64,000 nucleotides of DNA from UTCHB3 sp008363265 (GTDB taxonomy: Bacteria; Bacteroidota; Ignavibacteria; Ignavibacteriales; Ignavibacteriaceae), in assembly GCA_045863055.1 (NCBI GenBank), contig BTUW01000003.1, forward strand, positions 1 to 64,000, given 5' to 3'. The notes below the pieces were generated by a model. That model searched no databases, was not told where the DNA came from, and saw only the letters and a list, made by a program, of their open reading frames with translations. The translations under genes and the position numbers were made by a program. Shown piece after piece: positions 1 through 9,055 of the stretch (the stretch's first letter is position 1; each line of letters begins with the position of its first letter).

Positions 1-88
1 GAGAATTATTCAAAAAAAATTGAAATATTTTAAAATATTTTTATATTTATTATTGAAACAATATCACGGTTTCATAAAGCACGCTTAT

Positions 89-121
89 AAGGACATTTCA
101 ATCTCGGAGTGTCCTTTGTTA
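89..121 (+). terminator. possible intrinsic terminator
   Basis: AAGGACA (89-95) pairs with TGTCCTT (110-116) around a 14-nt loop, followed by a broken T-rich tail (TTGTTATTTTT). The stem is only 7 bp and the gene it would serve lies left of the window, so this is tentative. Confidence 0.35.
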
Positions 122-446
122 TTTTTACCCCTTAACAAACTACTAATCCAACATTAAAACGCTGTCACGGGGCTGTATTTGCGTTATAATGGCATTTAAA
201 GGGGTATATCCGTTCTTATATGAAAGATTAATTCGAAAGGTATATCAGTTAGTATTTAGGGGGGTATCAATCTGTTGGAGTTTGAAAAGCTAATCGAATT
301 GATGAGTTACCCTATTGCGTTTTTGATATGGAAATATATTTTACAATCATAAAATATAAGTTGTAAGATTCATCATATCTCAATAATCTGATACTTTTAG
401 AGGATATACTATTGTAATATCATATCATTGTAATTACATCAATTTT

Positions 447-570
447 GGGTACTTTAAATTGGGTACTCTGGGTACTTTAAAAAATTGGGTATTTTCACCA
501 AAAAACCTTATATTTGGAACGCAAACGCAATATTTTTCAAAAAGGGATTAGGTACTCAATTTTGGGTACT
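447..570. repeat. GGGTACT motif cluster
   Basis: GGGTACT occurs at 447, 461, 470 and 564, with the variants GGGTATT at 487 and AGGTACT at 550. Copies are usually preceded by T or TT and often followed by TTTAAA or CAA. Spacing is irregular (14, 9, 17, 63 and 14 nt), so this is not a simple tandem repeat or a CRISPR. It could be an operator cluster or decayed repeat DNA. Confidence 0.5.
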
Positions 571-626
571 CAAAAAGCAATATTTTAGCAATTTCAAAAA
601 GCTAACTTGTTGTAAATAAAGGATTT

Positions 627-713
627 GGAGAGATGGCAGAGTGGTTGAATGCGGCAGTCTCGAAAACTGTTGTGGGCTACGGTTCACCGGGAGTTCGAAT
701 CTCCCTCTCTCCG
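627..713 (+). tRNA. tRNA-Ser (CGA)
   Basis: Acceptor arms GGAGAGA (627-633) and TCTCTCC (706-712) pair fully, followed by discriminator G. The anticodon stem GCAGT/ACTGT encloses the loop CTCGAAA with anticodon CGA, which reads UCG. A long variable arm, and GTTCGAAT in the T-loop, mark a class II serine tRNA. CCA is not encoded. At 87 nt the length is normal for this class. Confidence 0.95.
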
Positions 714-736
714 CAAGTATACCGAAAGGTAGAAAC

Positions 737-823
737 GGAAAGGTGCTAGAGTGGTTGAATAGGCTCGCCTGGAAAGCGTGTGTACTTTTACCGGTACCGC
801 GGGTTCGAATCCCGCCCTTTCCG
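737..823 (+). tRNA. tRNA-Ser (GGA)
   Basis: Acceptor arms GGAAAGG (737-743) and CCTTTCC (816-822) pair, with discriminator G. The anticodon loop CTGGAAA gives anticodon GGA, which reads UCC and UCU. A long variable arm and GTTCGAAT mark a second class II serine tRNA, 23 nt after the first and probably in the same transcript. One U-U mismatch is seen in the anticodon stem. CCA is not encoded. Confidence 0.95.
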
Positions 824-828
824 CTATA

Positions 829-861
829 TCCCGGTTCATTTTTTGAACCGGGATTTTTTTT
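829..861 (+). terminator. intrinsic terminator after tRNA-Ser pair
   Basis: TCCCGGTTCA (829-838) pairs perfectly with TGAACCGGGA (844-853), and a run of T residues follows. It ends the tRNA transcript before the next gene. Confidence 0.9.
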
Positions 862-922
862 ATTTAAAATTCTTCATAATTTCCACTTCTGATTTCCTTC
901 ATTTATATTTCAGGAGCCACCA

Positions 923-1762
923 ATGTCGTATACTATCAGGAAGGCACTTCCAAAAGAACTCGCAATATTCCTCGACTGGGCAGAAGAAGAGGGGTGGAAC
1001 CCCGGCCTGCATGATGCACGTCCATTTTTGTACACTGATCCGGAAGGCTTTCTGGTTGGTGAACTGGACGGTGAAGTGATTGCCGTTAAATCCGCGGTCA
1101 GGTATAACGATGAATTCGGATTCATGGGTTTTTACATTGTAAAACCGGAATTTAGAGGAAAAGGTTACGGTTACCAGATCTGGAAAGCGGGTTTTGACCG
1201 CCTGAAAGATATACCCTCCGGCATGGACGGTGTTGTGGCTCAACAGCACAATTATGTGAAATCAGGATACGAGTTTGCTTACAGGCAGATAAGATTTGAG
1301 GCCAGTGACATCATTCCCCGGAAGTCTTTCGAACTTACGGCTGTTACAGATGCAGATCTTTGCAACATCCTGGACTACGACAAGACCATATTCCCGGCAA
1401 AGAGAGGAGCTTTTATCAAAGAGTGGATCGCGATGAATGACAGTTACTCGCTTAAGGCCGGTGATGGGGTAAATCTCAAAGGGTACGGAACGATCAGGCT
1501 GTGCCGGAATGGCGGCTTCAAGGTTGGCCCTCTATTTGCTGATGATACTGAAACTGCAAGGACTATATTTCTTCAACTCGTGGATTATGCTGAAGGGAAG
1601 CCCGTTTATCTCGATGTTCCTGAAGTAAACTCCGCTGCCATGCAGCTCGCGCGTTCGCTGGGTATGCAGTACGTTTTTGAGACTGCAAGAATGTACAATG
1701 GTTGGAACCCTGATCGCCGTCGTGAAAAAGTTTACGGCGTTACCACTTTCGAATTAGGCTGA
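923..1762 (+). CDS. GNAT N-acetyltransferase with YitH-like C-terminal domain
   Basis: Predicted cytoplasmic acetyl-CoA-dependent N-acetyltransferase of 279 residues; the substrate cannot be told. The N-terminal half shows the GNAT core: a strand ending GFYIVKPEF and then the acetyl-CoA pyrophosphate loop RGKGYG at about residues 78-83. The C-terminal half (about 150-270) resembles the second domain of YitH-type proteins, with a KVGPLFADD segment and a final GMQYVFETARMYNG stretch. AGGAG sits just upstream of the ATG. It is read alone after the tRNA terminator and converges on the next gene, with 3 nt between the stops. Confidence 0.85.
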   Translation: MSYTIRKALPKELAIFLDWAEEEGWNPGLHDARPFLYTDPEGFLVGELDGEVIAVKSAVRYNDEFGFMGFYIVKPEFRGKGYGYQIWKAGFDRLKDIPSGMDGVVAQQHNYVKSGYEFAYRQIRFEASDIIPRKSFELTAVTDADLCNILDYDKTIFPAKRGAFIKEWIAMNDSYSLKAGDGVNLKGYGTIRLCRNGGFKVGPLFADDTETARTIFLQLVDYAEGKPVYLDVPEVNSAAMQLARSLGMQYVFETARMYNGWNPDRRREKVYGVTTFELG

Positions 1763-1765
1763 CCC

Positions 1766-2245
1766 CTAACGCCTCGTCACGAGTTTAAAGGAGAGTTTCC
1801 GGGTCTTTGTTCCTGAATTATCATCCAGGATTACCTGGAAACTCCTCTTACTCTCTTTTTTGTAGGTTATTCTGTTCGGATAGTCGTGAGCCTTGTTCTC
1901 AAATACAGCCACTGAATCGTTTAACAAAATATTCCTGAAGTATACCGGCTTTTTGTTCTCCGGTACATCGGCGATATAAAAGAGCTCTCCCTTCTCCCAT
2001 CTGATCGACAATTTTTCAGTAACCTTTTTATTTTCAGATTTCTGGTAGTAGCCCTCCCCTTCAAGAAGTGAATCCTTCTTTATCTGCCAGGTTTCAATAT
2101 GCTCAACCCCGGCTGAAACCCGGGCCCACTTTCCTTTAAGCCAGTGGAGCTGCTTGATCGAGGGTGCTTTCCGCTGTTCAACAGAAGTGACTCCATAACC
2201 ACTGAGGAGAACAAGGATGATCAGAAGGTATCTTAAACTTCTCAA
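1766..2245 (-). CDS. small secreted protein, DUF6265-like
   Basis: Protein of 159 residues. It starts at a TTG codon placed 3 nt after the stop of the upstream VOC gene, so the two are probably translationally coupled. Residues 1-20 are hydrophobic (LRYLLIILVLLSGYG) and look like a signal peptide. The rest resembles the DUF6265 lipocalin-like family: an early LHWLKGKW motif and a late FENKAHDYPNRI motif. The function of the family is unknown. An export role rests only on the signal sequence. Confidence 0.7.
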   Translation of the reverse strand: MRSLRYLLIILVLLSGYGVTSVEQRKAPSIKQLHWLKGKWARVSAGVEHIETWQIKKDSLLEGEGYYQKSENKKVTEKLSIRWEKGELFYIADVPENKKPVYFRNILLNDSVAVFENKAHDYPNRITYKKESKRSFQVILDDNSGTKTRKLSFKLVTRR

Positions 2246-2248
2246 TTA

Positions 2249-2620
2249 CTATTCCATTGAGTGGAGTGCGACTTTGTTTCCTTCTGAATCAAGGAATATC
2301 GCCATATAACCATATTCAGGTGTGATCTGTCTTTTTGGCAGCATCACTACACCCCCGGCATCACTTACACGCTTAAGCATGACATTCAGATCAGGATTTG
2401 CGTTCAGGTAGATCAAGGTTCCCTCTGACGAAGGCATATAATCGGGGCCGCTGCAAAGCGATCCTGAAACCGATTCCTGGTCATCTGCCGGAAGGAAAGC
2501 CATCTCATGAGGCCCCATCGACATGATTGTTAACTCCGTATTGAAAATTTCGCCGTAAAATTTAGCGGCACGTTTCATATCGTTTACCGGTATTTCAAAC
2601 CAGTTAATTACGTTCGCCAT
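2249..2620 (-). CDS. VOC (glyoxalase/bleomycin resistance) family protein
   Basis: Single-domain VOC protein of 123 residues with the paired beta-alpha-beta-beta-beta halves. The first half begins INWFEIPVNDMKRAAKFYGEIF; the second ends GYMAIFLDSEGNKVALHS, carrying the usual metal-site region. It is closest in style to the 'enzyme related to lactoylglutathione lyase' group, which has no settled substrate. An AGGAG ribosome site lies before the ATG. It heads a two-gene unit with the DUF6265-like gene. Confidence 0.85.
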   Translation of the reverse strand: MANVINWFEIPVNDMKRAAKFYGEIFNTELTIMSMGPHEMAFLPADDQESVSGSLCSGPDYMPSSEGTLIYLNANPDLNVMLKRVSDAGGVVMLPKRQITPEYGYMAIFLDSEGNKVALHSME

Positions 2621-2642
2621 GTTGATCTCCTGTTTGTTGTGT

Positions 2643-3230
2643 TTAATAAAACTTGATCTTAAGTCCCGCGATCAGACTTAGATTTGAGCCTTCATTGCCC
2701 ATGTAGTTGTAAGCAAGTGTCCCCTCTACATCGAGGTTGTCAACCAAAGGATATACATACCCGCCTCCCACGATCAGACCAAACCTTTCTGATTGCTGAT
2801 TTGTCCGGGTTTCCTGTTTCCATCCCGAAATTATCTGCGTTACGTTCGTCTTTTGTGCGAATGTGTTTACTGTCAAACCTATAAGTCCAAAATACCCGTT
2901 TTTTGCATGGATCTCGATCCCGGTTCCGAATTCTCCATAATCGTATGAAGTGGTGTATGAGACACTTCCGAAGGATGATTCCTTCCCCCAAAAATGTGTG
3001 TAACCGGCCTGTAAAAACCATGTAACAGTCTTGCTCACATTAACTTCATATTTGAGGTGAACTCCTGCCCCGGCAGTGGCTTTGTTCTTCCAGGGACCTG
3101 TCGGCAGATTCCCACCTATACCTATAGTTAGTGATTTTTGCTTTTTGTGTACAGTCGTATCTTGGCAGTATGTTAATGAGGTAAATGAAACAGCGATTAA
3201 AATAATTGATATTAGATTGCGTAAATACAC
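2643..3230 (-). CDS. outer-membrane beta-barrel protein
   Basis: Protein of 195 residues with an N-terminal signal peptide (LISIILIAVSFTSLTYCQ), starting at GTG. The mature part alternates glycine/aromatic strands and ends in the aromatic residue of GLKIKFY, as in small eight-stranded outer-membrane barrels of Bacteroidota. Strand-like segments include LTIGIGGNLP, GLIGLTVNTFAQ and GLIVGGGYVYP. The function is unknown. It lies 22 nt upstream of the VOC gene and may share its transcript. Confidence 0.75.
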   Translation of the reverse strand: MYLRNLISIILIAVSFTSLTYCQDTTVHKKQKSLTIGIGGNLPTGPWKNKATAGAGVHLKYEVNVSKTVTWFLQAGYTHFWGKESSFGSVSYTTSYDYGEFGTGIEIHAKNGYFGLIGLTVNTFAQKTNVTQIISGWKQETRTNQQSERFGLIVGGGYVYPLVDNLDVEGTLAYNYMGNEGSNLSLIAGLKIKFY

Positions 3231-3329
3231 GATGCTCTTAAAGATTAAAAAATAAACATTGAAATTTAATTATTTTTTCGTTTTTTTGCGAGGCTAAAAT
3301 TTGACTATTCATCCCCACAAAGAGGTTTC

Positions 3330-4319
3330 ATGATTGAATTTTTATCAAATGGTCTGATAAACCTGAAAAACCCGGCGATCCTGTTCTTTATTCTTGGACT
3401 CACTGTTGCCCTGATCAGATCAGAATTAAAAATTCCCGAACCGATCATCAAAATGTTCTCATATTACCTGATGGCCTCCATAGGCTTCAAAGGCGGATAT
3501 GAGATATCAAGGACCGGGCTTACCGGTGACCTCGTGATCTCCTCGCTCCTCGCGATGACGCTTGCGGCCCTGATCCCGATAATGGCTTTTTATATTCTGC
3601 GTGGATTTCTGAAACTTGACTCAATAAATGCCGGAGCGATCGCCGCTCACTACGGTTCGGTAAGTGTGGTTACTTTCGTTACGGCGATATCATACCTCGA
3701 CAGAACGGGACTCGACCATGGTGGTTTCATGGTGGGTGTAATGGCGCTGATGGAATTCCCTGCAATTCTCATCGCAATCGGCCTCGCGATCTATTACTCC
3801 TCAAAAGCCAACGGTAGGAAGTCGCTCGGATCTATCCTTCATGAATCCATTACCAATGAAAGTGTGATCCTGCTTATGGGAAGTTTGCTCATCGGTTTGA
3901 TCACCGGTGAAAAGGGTTACACCCTGACCAAGCCTTTCTTCATTGAACCGTTTCAGGGAGTACTTACTTTCTTTCTGCTTGATATGGGAATCGTCGCAGG
4001 CCGAAAATTGCATGAGTATGGGAAGGTGGGGATTCAGCTGACTCTCTTCGCTGTGTTTTTCCCTGTGTTCAACGGGTTTATCGGGACTTTCTTTGCCACA
4101 CTCTTTGATCTCGGAACGGGGAATGCAGTACTTATTGGCGTGCTTGCTGCAAGTTCTTCCTATATTGCGGCCCCGGCGGCTGTGAGAATAGTTCTGCCTG
4201 AGGCAAATCCCTCACTCTACCTGACATCATCTCTGGCAATCACATTTCCGTTCAACATTATATTCGGGATACCCCTCTATTACTCAATAGCACTGATGTT
4301 CTCCGGTCTCCTAAGTTAA
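3330..4319 (+). CDS. SbtA-type sodium-dependent bicarbonate permease family
   Basis: Membrane protein of 329 residues with about 10 predicted helices. It matches the SbtA/DUF897 family by the opening NLKNPAILFFILG, the GFKGG segment near residue 52, and the AAHYGSVSVVTFVTA stretch near residue 108. In cyanobacteria the family imports bicarbonate with sodium; here that activity is inferred from family only. No adjacent PII-like SbtB regulator gene is seen. Its TAA stop overlaps the murB stop on the opposite strand within one TTAA. Confidence 0.85.
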   Translation: MIEFLSNGLINLKNPAILFFILGLTVALIRSELKIPEPIIKMFSYYLMASIGFKGGYEISRTGLTGDLVISSLLAMTLAALIPIMAFYILRGFLKLDSINAGAIAAHYGSVSVVTFVTAISYLDRTGLDHGGFMVGVMALMEFPAILIAIGLAIYYSSKANGRKSLGSILHESITNESVILLMGSLLIGLITGEKGYTLTKPFFIEPFQGVLTFFLLDMGIVAGRKLHEYGKVGIQLTLFAVFFPVFNGFIGTFFATLFDLGTGNAVLIGVLAASSSYIAAPAAVRIVLPEANPSLYLTSSLAITFPFNIIFGIPLYYSIALMFSGLLS

Positions 4320-5335
4320 ATAAAATTTACTTCGGCAGTGAGTTTTAAACCGAATTTCTGGTATACATCCTCTATTATCTTATTAGCCAGATCGACTATA
4401 TCGCTTCCCCCGGCACCTCCATAATTCACCAGGACGAGTGAATGCTTTTCATACACTCCGCAATTCCCGACTCTTCTTCCCTTCCATCCGGAAAGTTCGA
4501 TCAGTTTTGCAGCTGATATCTTGACCTTTCCTTCCTTCGTCTTGAATCCATCGATCTCCGGTGAGAGTCTCTGAAGAATAAAGAATGACTCTTCACTGAT
4601 TTCAGGATTCTTAAAGAAACTGCCTGCGTTACCTAAAACTGCAGGATCGGGAAGTTTTTCAGTCCGTAACTGTATAATAGCGTCCCTGATCTCCTTCACT
4701 CCCGGTTTGGCAGTTTCATTCTTGAAAATTATCTCTCTCACACCCTTGTAGTTGAAATTCAGTTTGGGATGTTTTTTGAGTTTCAACCGTACTCCGAGGA
4801 TCAGCGCCTTTCCTTTGAGTCCATTTTTGAATATACTGTCACGATATCCAAACCTGCAATCCTCGTAGCCGATTTCCTTTATCTTTTTGTCATCCAGAAA
4901 AAATACTCTTGCAGACTCAAAAGTATCCTTTAACTCCTGCCCATATGCACCGATATTCTGAATTGGAGCCGCACCGACAGTTCCCGGGATCATCGACATG
5001 TTTTCGATACCCCCAAGACCGTGTTCAACAGAAAAAGCCACAAGATCATCCCAGTTCTCACCTGCCGCGCAGTCTATGGTCATAGTCTCAGGTTTATCCT
5101 CAGTGATCTCGATCCCTTTTGTTTGAATGTGAAGAATAGCCTTGTTCAATTTGGGTGAAGTAAATAATATATTGCTCCCCCCACCAAGTACCAGGAAGCC
5201 CACCCGGTTCTTTTCAACGTATCTGAGCGCTTCCTGTATCTCATCCTCCTCGGTGATCTTCAGATAGTGAGCGGCGACTGACTCAACCCCAAATGTATTG
5301 TAATCAAGAAGTGAACGGTTTTTTTTAATGTTCAT
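4316..5335 (-). CDS. murB: UDP-N-acetylmuramate dehydrogenase
   Basis: Cytoplasmic FAD enzyme that reduces UDP-GlcNAc-enolpyruvate to UDP-MurNAc with NADPH in peptidoglycan synthesis. Visible signatures are the FAD-binding LVLGGGSNILF at about residue 50, GIENMSMIPGTVGAAPIQNIGA at about 115-136, and the serine proton-donor region LGNAGSFFKNP near 240. The C-terminus LTAEVNFI carries the usual glutamate. Its 339 residues match type I MurB. It is transcribed away from the permease operon and shares a TTAA stop with the sbtA-like gene. Confidence 0.95.
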   Translation of the reverse strand: MNIKKNRSLLDYNTFGVESVAAHYLKITEEDEIQEALRYVEKNRVGFLVLGGGSNILFTSPKLNKAILHIQTKGIEITEDKPETMTIDCAAGENWDDLVAFSVEHGLGGIENMSMIPGTVGAAPIQNIGAYGQELKDTFESARVFFLDDKKIKEIGYEDCRFGYRDSIFKNGLKGKALILGVRLKLKKHPKLNFNYKGVREIIFKNETAKPGVKEIRDAIIQLRTEKLPDPAVLGNAGSFFKNPEISEESFFILQRLSPEIDGFKTKEGKVKISAAKLIELSGWKGRRVGNCGVYEKHSLVLVNYGGAGGSDIVDLANKIIEDVYQKFGLKLTAEVNFI

Positions 5336-5414
5336 TAACTTTCCGCGATCTAAGAGAAGAAATTATTTTAAATTACAATGCTAAATTAATAAGTTTTAGA
5401 ACCAAAATAACTTC

Positions 5415-6884
5415 ATGGCAACAATTCAACTTTTTCTGCTCCTCGCCGTATTCATCGCCTTCGTTCTCCTCATGTTCAGGCGAATGATCCCGGCATTGCT
5501 GGCCCTACCCATTCTGGCTTTCAGTATTCCCCTTATCTCGGGTGTAAACATTGTTGATGTTTTCACGCTTGTATTGGGAAATGGTGCCACCCGTCTTTCC
5601 GAGGCCTATACCATCGCTATTTTCGGTAGCATGCTTTCGATCATGATGCAGAAAACGGGGGTGGCTGAAAGTTTTATCAAAACAGGTGCAGAGCTGTCAG
5701 GTGACAAACCGTGGGCGATCTCGATGGTTATGCTGATCCTGATTTCCCTGCTTTTTACAACACTTGGTGGGCTGGGTGCCATAATTATGGTGTCAACAGT
5801 GGTGCTGCCTATTCTTGCTTCGGTTGGAGTCGGACCGGTAACTACTGTCGGGATATTCCTGACAGGATTAAGCATCGGCGGCATAATGAATGTGGGCAAC
5901 TGGGCAGTTTATACACAGGTTTTGAAACTGCAGACCGATGAAGTTCAGTCTTTCGCACTTGTCATGCTCGGTATTATGTTCGTGATATCAATGATTTACA
6001 TCACAATACAGCTTTACCGTGATGGTCATGAAGTTAACGTGAAGCGAATTGGTGTGATCTCCGGATCCCTGGCAGCCATTGGAGTTGTGATATATCTCCT
6101 CTGGAGTTCGATCCCTGACCCGGCCCGGGATTCATTGAGTAATTTTCTCTCTTTTATGCCGCCGGCTATCCAGTACCTTATCGGCGGCGGGCTTGCTCTG
6201 TTGGTGCTCCTGACCGTTATAAGGATATTCAGGGACAGTGGTAGTGAGAAAACCTATTTCACCGCCTATTTTATCCCGATAGTTCCGCTGGTCCTGATCC
6301 TCGTGTTCAAAATTAATTTCATCGCTGCGTTCATCGCAGGACTTGCATACGGATATCTCTCAACTTATCGGAAAAATTCTCTGAACATTCTTATCAGATC
6401 TGTACTTGATGGTGGTGCGGTGGTTATGCCGGCAGTTGCATTGATGCTCGGTATCGGAATGCTGCTAAATGCTGTTATGGGACCACCGCAGACGATGCTT
6501 GAAAGCTATCCTGACGGATGGCCTGTCCTTCTATTGCTAAAACCGGTGATGGAGTCGATCAAGCCCGATACTGCTACAGGTTACCTTCTCCTTTTCAGCC
6601 TTGCCGCACCTCTCGCCCTTTACCGTGGGCCTTTGAATGTCTGGGGTATGGGGTATGGGATCGCGGCAATCTTTCTCGCCGGAGGCATGCCCGCGGGCGC
6701 AATAATGGGGCTACTGATGGCTGTCGGTCAGATCCAGGGAATAAGTGATCCAACCAATACACAAAACGTCTGGCTCGCAAACGAGATGAAAATAGATGTC
6801 CAAAAAATAATGTGGAACACACTCCCCTACACCTGGGGTGCCGCTGTGCTTGGACTGGCAGCCGCGGCATTTATATTTTATTGA
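5415..6884 (+). CDS. ion-transporter superfamily permease (GntP/CitMHS-like)
   Basis: Integral membrane protein of 489 residues with about 12-13 hydrophobic helices and two inverted halves. The repeated hairpin regions LLFTTLGGLGAIIMVSTVVLP and SIGGIMNVGNWAVYTQ in the first half, and AVGQIQGISDPTNTQNVW in the second, are like re-entrant substrate loops of IT-superfamily carboxylate carriers such as GntP. The substrate is not identifiable by eye. It is the first gene of an operon with a hydantoinase-like ATPase (8 nt gap) and a NanE-like epimerase, so it probably imports the compound those enzymes act on. Confidence 0.75.
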   Translation: MATIQLFLLLAVFIAFVLLMFRRMIPALLALPILAFSIPLISGVNIVDVFTLVLGNGATRLSEAYTIAIFGSMLSIMMQKTGVAESFIKTGAELSGDKPWAISMVMLILISLLFTTLGGLGAIIMVSTVVLPILASVGVGPVTTVGIFLTGLSIGGIMNVGNWAVYTQVLKLQTDEVQSFALVMLGIMFVISMIYITIQLYRDGHEVNVKRIGVISGSLAAIGVVIYLLWSSIPDPARDSLSNFLSFMPPAIQYLIGGGLALLVLLTVIRIFRDSGSEKTYFTAYFIPIVPLVLILVFKINFIAAFIAGLAYGYLSTYRKNSLNILIRSVLDGGAVVMPAVALMLGIGMLLNAVMGPPQTMLESYPDGWPVLLLLKPVMESIKPDTATGYLLLFSLAAPLALYRGPLNVWGMGYGIAAIFLAGGMPAGAIMGLLMAVGQIQGISDPTNTQNVWLANEMKIDVQKIMWNTLPYTWGAAVLGLAAAAFIFY

Positions 6885-6892
6885 GAACCTGA

Positions 6893-9055
6893 ATGGCAGA
6901 ATTAAGAAAAATTAAAATTGGTATAGATGTCGGTGGCACTTTCACTCACGCTGTGGCAGTGGATATTGCCGATTACTCCATAGTTGGAAAATCCTGTGTA
7001 CCCACCACACACAAAGCTGCTGAGGGAGTGGCCAGAGGTGTAGTCGATTCAATGCTACAACTGATCGGATATGCAGGTATACTGCCGGAGGAGGTCATCC
7101 TGATTGCACACTCCACCACTCAAGCTACCAATGCACTGCTTGAAGGTGATGTGGCCACAGTTGGTGTGATCGGAATGGCGAAAGGTTTCGAAGCACTTCT
7201 TGCAAAAAAAGAGTGTGATCCCAAGAACATTGAACTTTCCCCCGGAAAATTCCTGCAGACGCGCTTCCGGTTCATCGATGTCGGTAAAACCGGTTGGAAA
7301 GAGACTGTTCCACAGTTTGTGGATGATCTTATCTCAGAGGGAGCACAGGTAATAGTAGTTACTGAGGCTTTTGGTGTCGATGATTCAACCAACGAGGAGT
7401 TCGTGGCAGGGATATCCTCCGGAAAGGGCCTCCTGACAACAACAGCAAGCAGTATCACGAAATTATACGGTTTAAGGGTAAGAACCCGTACCGCGGTCAT
7501 CAATGCGAGCATGATGCCAAAGATGCTTGAAACTGCGAACATGACCGAAAAAGCAGTGCGCGAAAGCGGAATCAGCGCACCTTTGATGGTAATGCGATCT
7601 GATGGCGGAATTATGGATATCAACGAGATGCGCAAGCGCCCGATCCTCACCATGCTTTCCGGACCGGCTGCAGGTGTGGCTGCTGCACTAAAATATGTTA
7701 AAATATCTGACGGGATATTCCTTGAAGTAGGCGGTACATCAACAGATATCAGTGTGATCAAGAATGGAAAGCCGCAGGTAAAAACAGCGCAGATCGGCGG
7801 CAACCGGCTTTTTGTCAGAACCCTCGATGTTCGTACCCTCGGGATCGCGGGTGGCTCGGTTCCCCGCTACTCAGGCGGAGATTTTACCGATGTCGGTCCC
7901 CGGTCCGCACATATCGCGGGACTGCACTACGCGGCATATTCTTCCGGAGTCGATTTCACGAACTCAGAGCTTGAGTCGGTCACCCCGCTAAGGGGAGACC
8001 CCTCCGACTACCTAAGCATTAAAGTCGCCGGCCGGGATGACCGTTACACAATTACGCCTACCGAATGCTCTTACAAACTCGGTATGGTGAAATCGGTCGG
8101 CCACGGAGGGGCGAACCCCGAATCTCTATCCGGTGTTTTCTCAATGCTGGAAAAAAAGACGGGTCAGCCTGCTGATGAGATCGCTAAAAAGATACTTACC
8201 ATCTCCGCAGAAAAGATCAAACCGGTGATCAAGCAGCTCAGCCGTGAGTATAAACTTGATGAATCACTCATCGAATTCGTCGGTGGCGGCGGTGGCGCTT
8301 CAGCATTGGTCCCCTTCAGTGCTGAATACATCGGAGTGCCCCACAAAATAGCAGAAAATTGCGAAGTGATTTCGGCGATTGGTGCAGCCCTCGGGATAAT
8401 CCGCGATTCAGTAGAGAGAAATATTATCAATCCCTCAGAGAATGATATTCTTGCAATTCGTCAGGAGGCATTCGAATCAGTAGTAAGAATGGGCGCAAAT
8501 CCTGAATCAGTGGAAGTAACGATCGAGATAGACAACCAGAACAAAAAGGTTATTGCCACGGCCCTCGGTTCAGGCGAACTGCGCACAAAAGATCTTGGCA
8601 TCAGGTCATTCTCGCTTCATGAAATACATGAGATCGCTGCAAAAGCATTTAAACAACCTGTCGAAGAAGTTAAATATGCCGGTTCAACAGGTTCACTTTA
8701 TGTCTTCTCGTCTTCACATAAAAAAACGAGATATTTCGGGCTTGTGAGTGAAAAGGTCGAGGGTGTAAAGGTTGTCGACAGTGAGGGAACAATCAGACTT
8801 CAGATGAACGGTGCATTGGCCTACACCTCCCCCGCCGGTGCAATAAAGTCGAAGATAAGTTCAATAATTGCGGATATGACCACTTACGGTGACGCAGGTG
8901 CCCTCATCCCCGGGATTTTTGTAATTGCCGGACCCAAGATCATCGATCTGAGCGGACTTCTTTACGAAGCCCAACTACTCTCGATCGCTGAGATCGAGCT
9001 GAAGAATATCCGTCAGGATTCCGAGTGCATCATCATTGCGGAGGAAAAGAAGTGA
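6893..9055 (+). CDS. hydantoinase/oxoprolinase (HyuA-like) family protein
   Basis: Cytoplasmic protein of 720 residues of the HyuA/oxoprolinase/acetone-carboxylase-beta family, ASKHA-fold ATPases that phosphorylate and open or carboxylate substrates such as hydantoins or 5-oxoproline. The N-terminal GIDVGGTFTHAVAVD is the phosphate-1 loop. LEVGGTSTDISVI near residue 277 and FVGGGGGASALVP near 464 are the second nucleotide motifs. No HyuB partner lies nearby, which is unusual for true hydantoinase or oxoprolinase. About 220 extra C-terminal residues follow the core. Its stop overlaps the next start (GTGA). Confidence 0.85.
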   Translation: MAELRKIKIGIDVGGTFTHAVAVDIADYSIVGKSCVPTTHKAAEGVARGVVDSMLQLIGYAGILPEEVILIAHSTTQATNALLEGDVATVGVIGMAKGFEALLAKKECDPKNIELSPGKFLQTRFRFIDVGKTGWKETVPQFVDDLISEGAQVIVVTEAFGVDDSTNEEFVAGISSGKGLLTTTASSITKLYGLRVRTRTAVINASMMPKMLETANMTEKAVRESGISAPLMVMRSDGGIMDINEMRKRPILTMLSGPAAGVAAALKYVKISDGIFLEVGGTSTDISVIKNGKPQVKTAQIGGNRLFVRTLDVRTLGIAGGSVPRYSGGDFTDVGPRSAHIAGLHYAAYSSGVDFTNSELESVTPLRGDPSDYLSIKVAGRDDRYTITPTECSYKLGMVKSVGHGGANPESLSGVFSMLEKKTGQPADEIAKKILTISAEKIKPVIKQLSREYKLDESLIEFVGGGGGASALVPFSAEYIGVPHKIAENCEVISAIGAALGIIRDSVERNIINPSENDILAIRQEAFESVVRMGANPESVEVTIEIDNQNKKVIATALGSGELRTKDLGIRSFSLHEIHEIAAKAFKQPVEEVKYAGSTGSLYVFSSSHKKTRYFGLVSEKVEGVKVVDSEGTIRLQMNGALAYTSPAGAIKSKISSIIADMTTYGDAGALIPGIFVIAGPKIIDLSGLLYEAQLLSIAEIELKNIRQDSECIIIAEEKK

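Larger units (their letters stand above)
1..626. other. AT-rich geneless region with short repeats
   Basis: No convincing coding sequence is visible on either strand. The stretch is much richer in A and T than the rest of the window. It holds a terminator-like hairpin near its left end (listed separately) and, from about 440 on, repeated GGGTACT motifs and a repeated GCAATATTTT...CAAAAAG block. It ends at a pair of serine tRNA genes, a kind of site often used by integrating elements, but no integrase or attachment duplication is visible here. Confidence 0.6.

Noticed and set aside
440..600. CRISPR array from the GGGTACT repeats
   Set aside because: Repeats are too short and spacing irregular (9-63 nt); no cas genes in the window.
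641..1079. Two plus-strand frames of 83 and 99 codons
   Set aside because: They run through the two tRNA-Ser genes, the terminator and the start of the acetyltransferase gene; no protein features.
2249..2620. Methylmalonyl-CoA epimerase
   Set aside because: The VOC proteins at 2.2 and 58.9 kb lack the family-specific sequence as far as seen and are not linked to mutAB.
7120..7803. 227-codon minus-strand frame
   Set aside because: Antisense shadow of the HyuA-like gene, whose protein is well conserved in the opposite frame.
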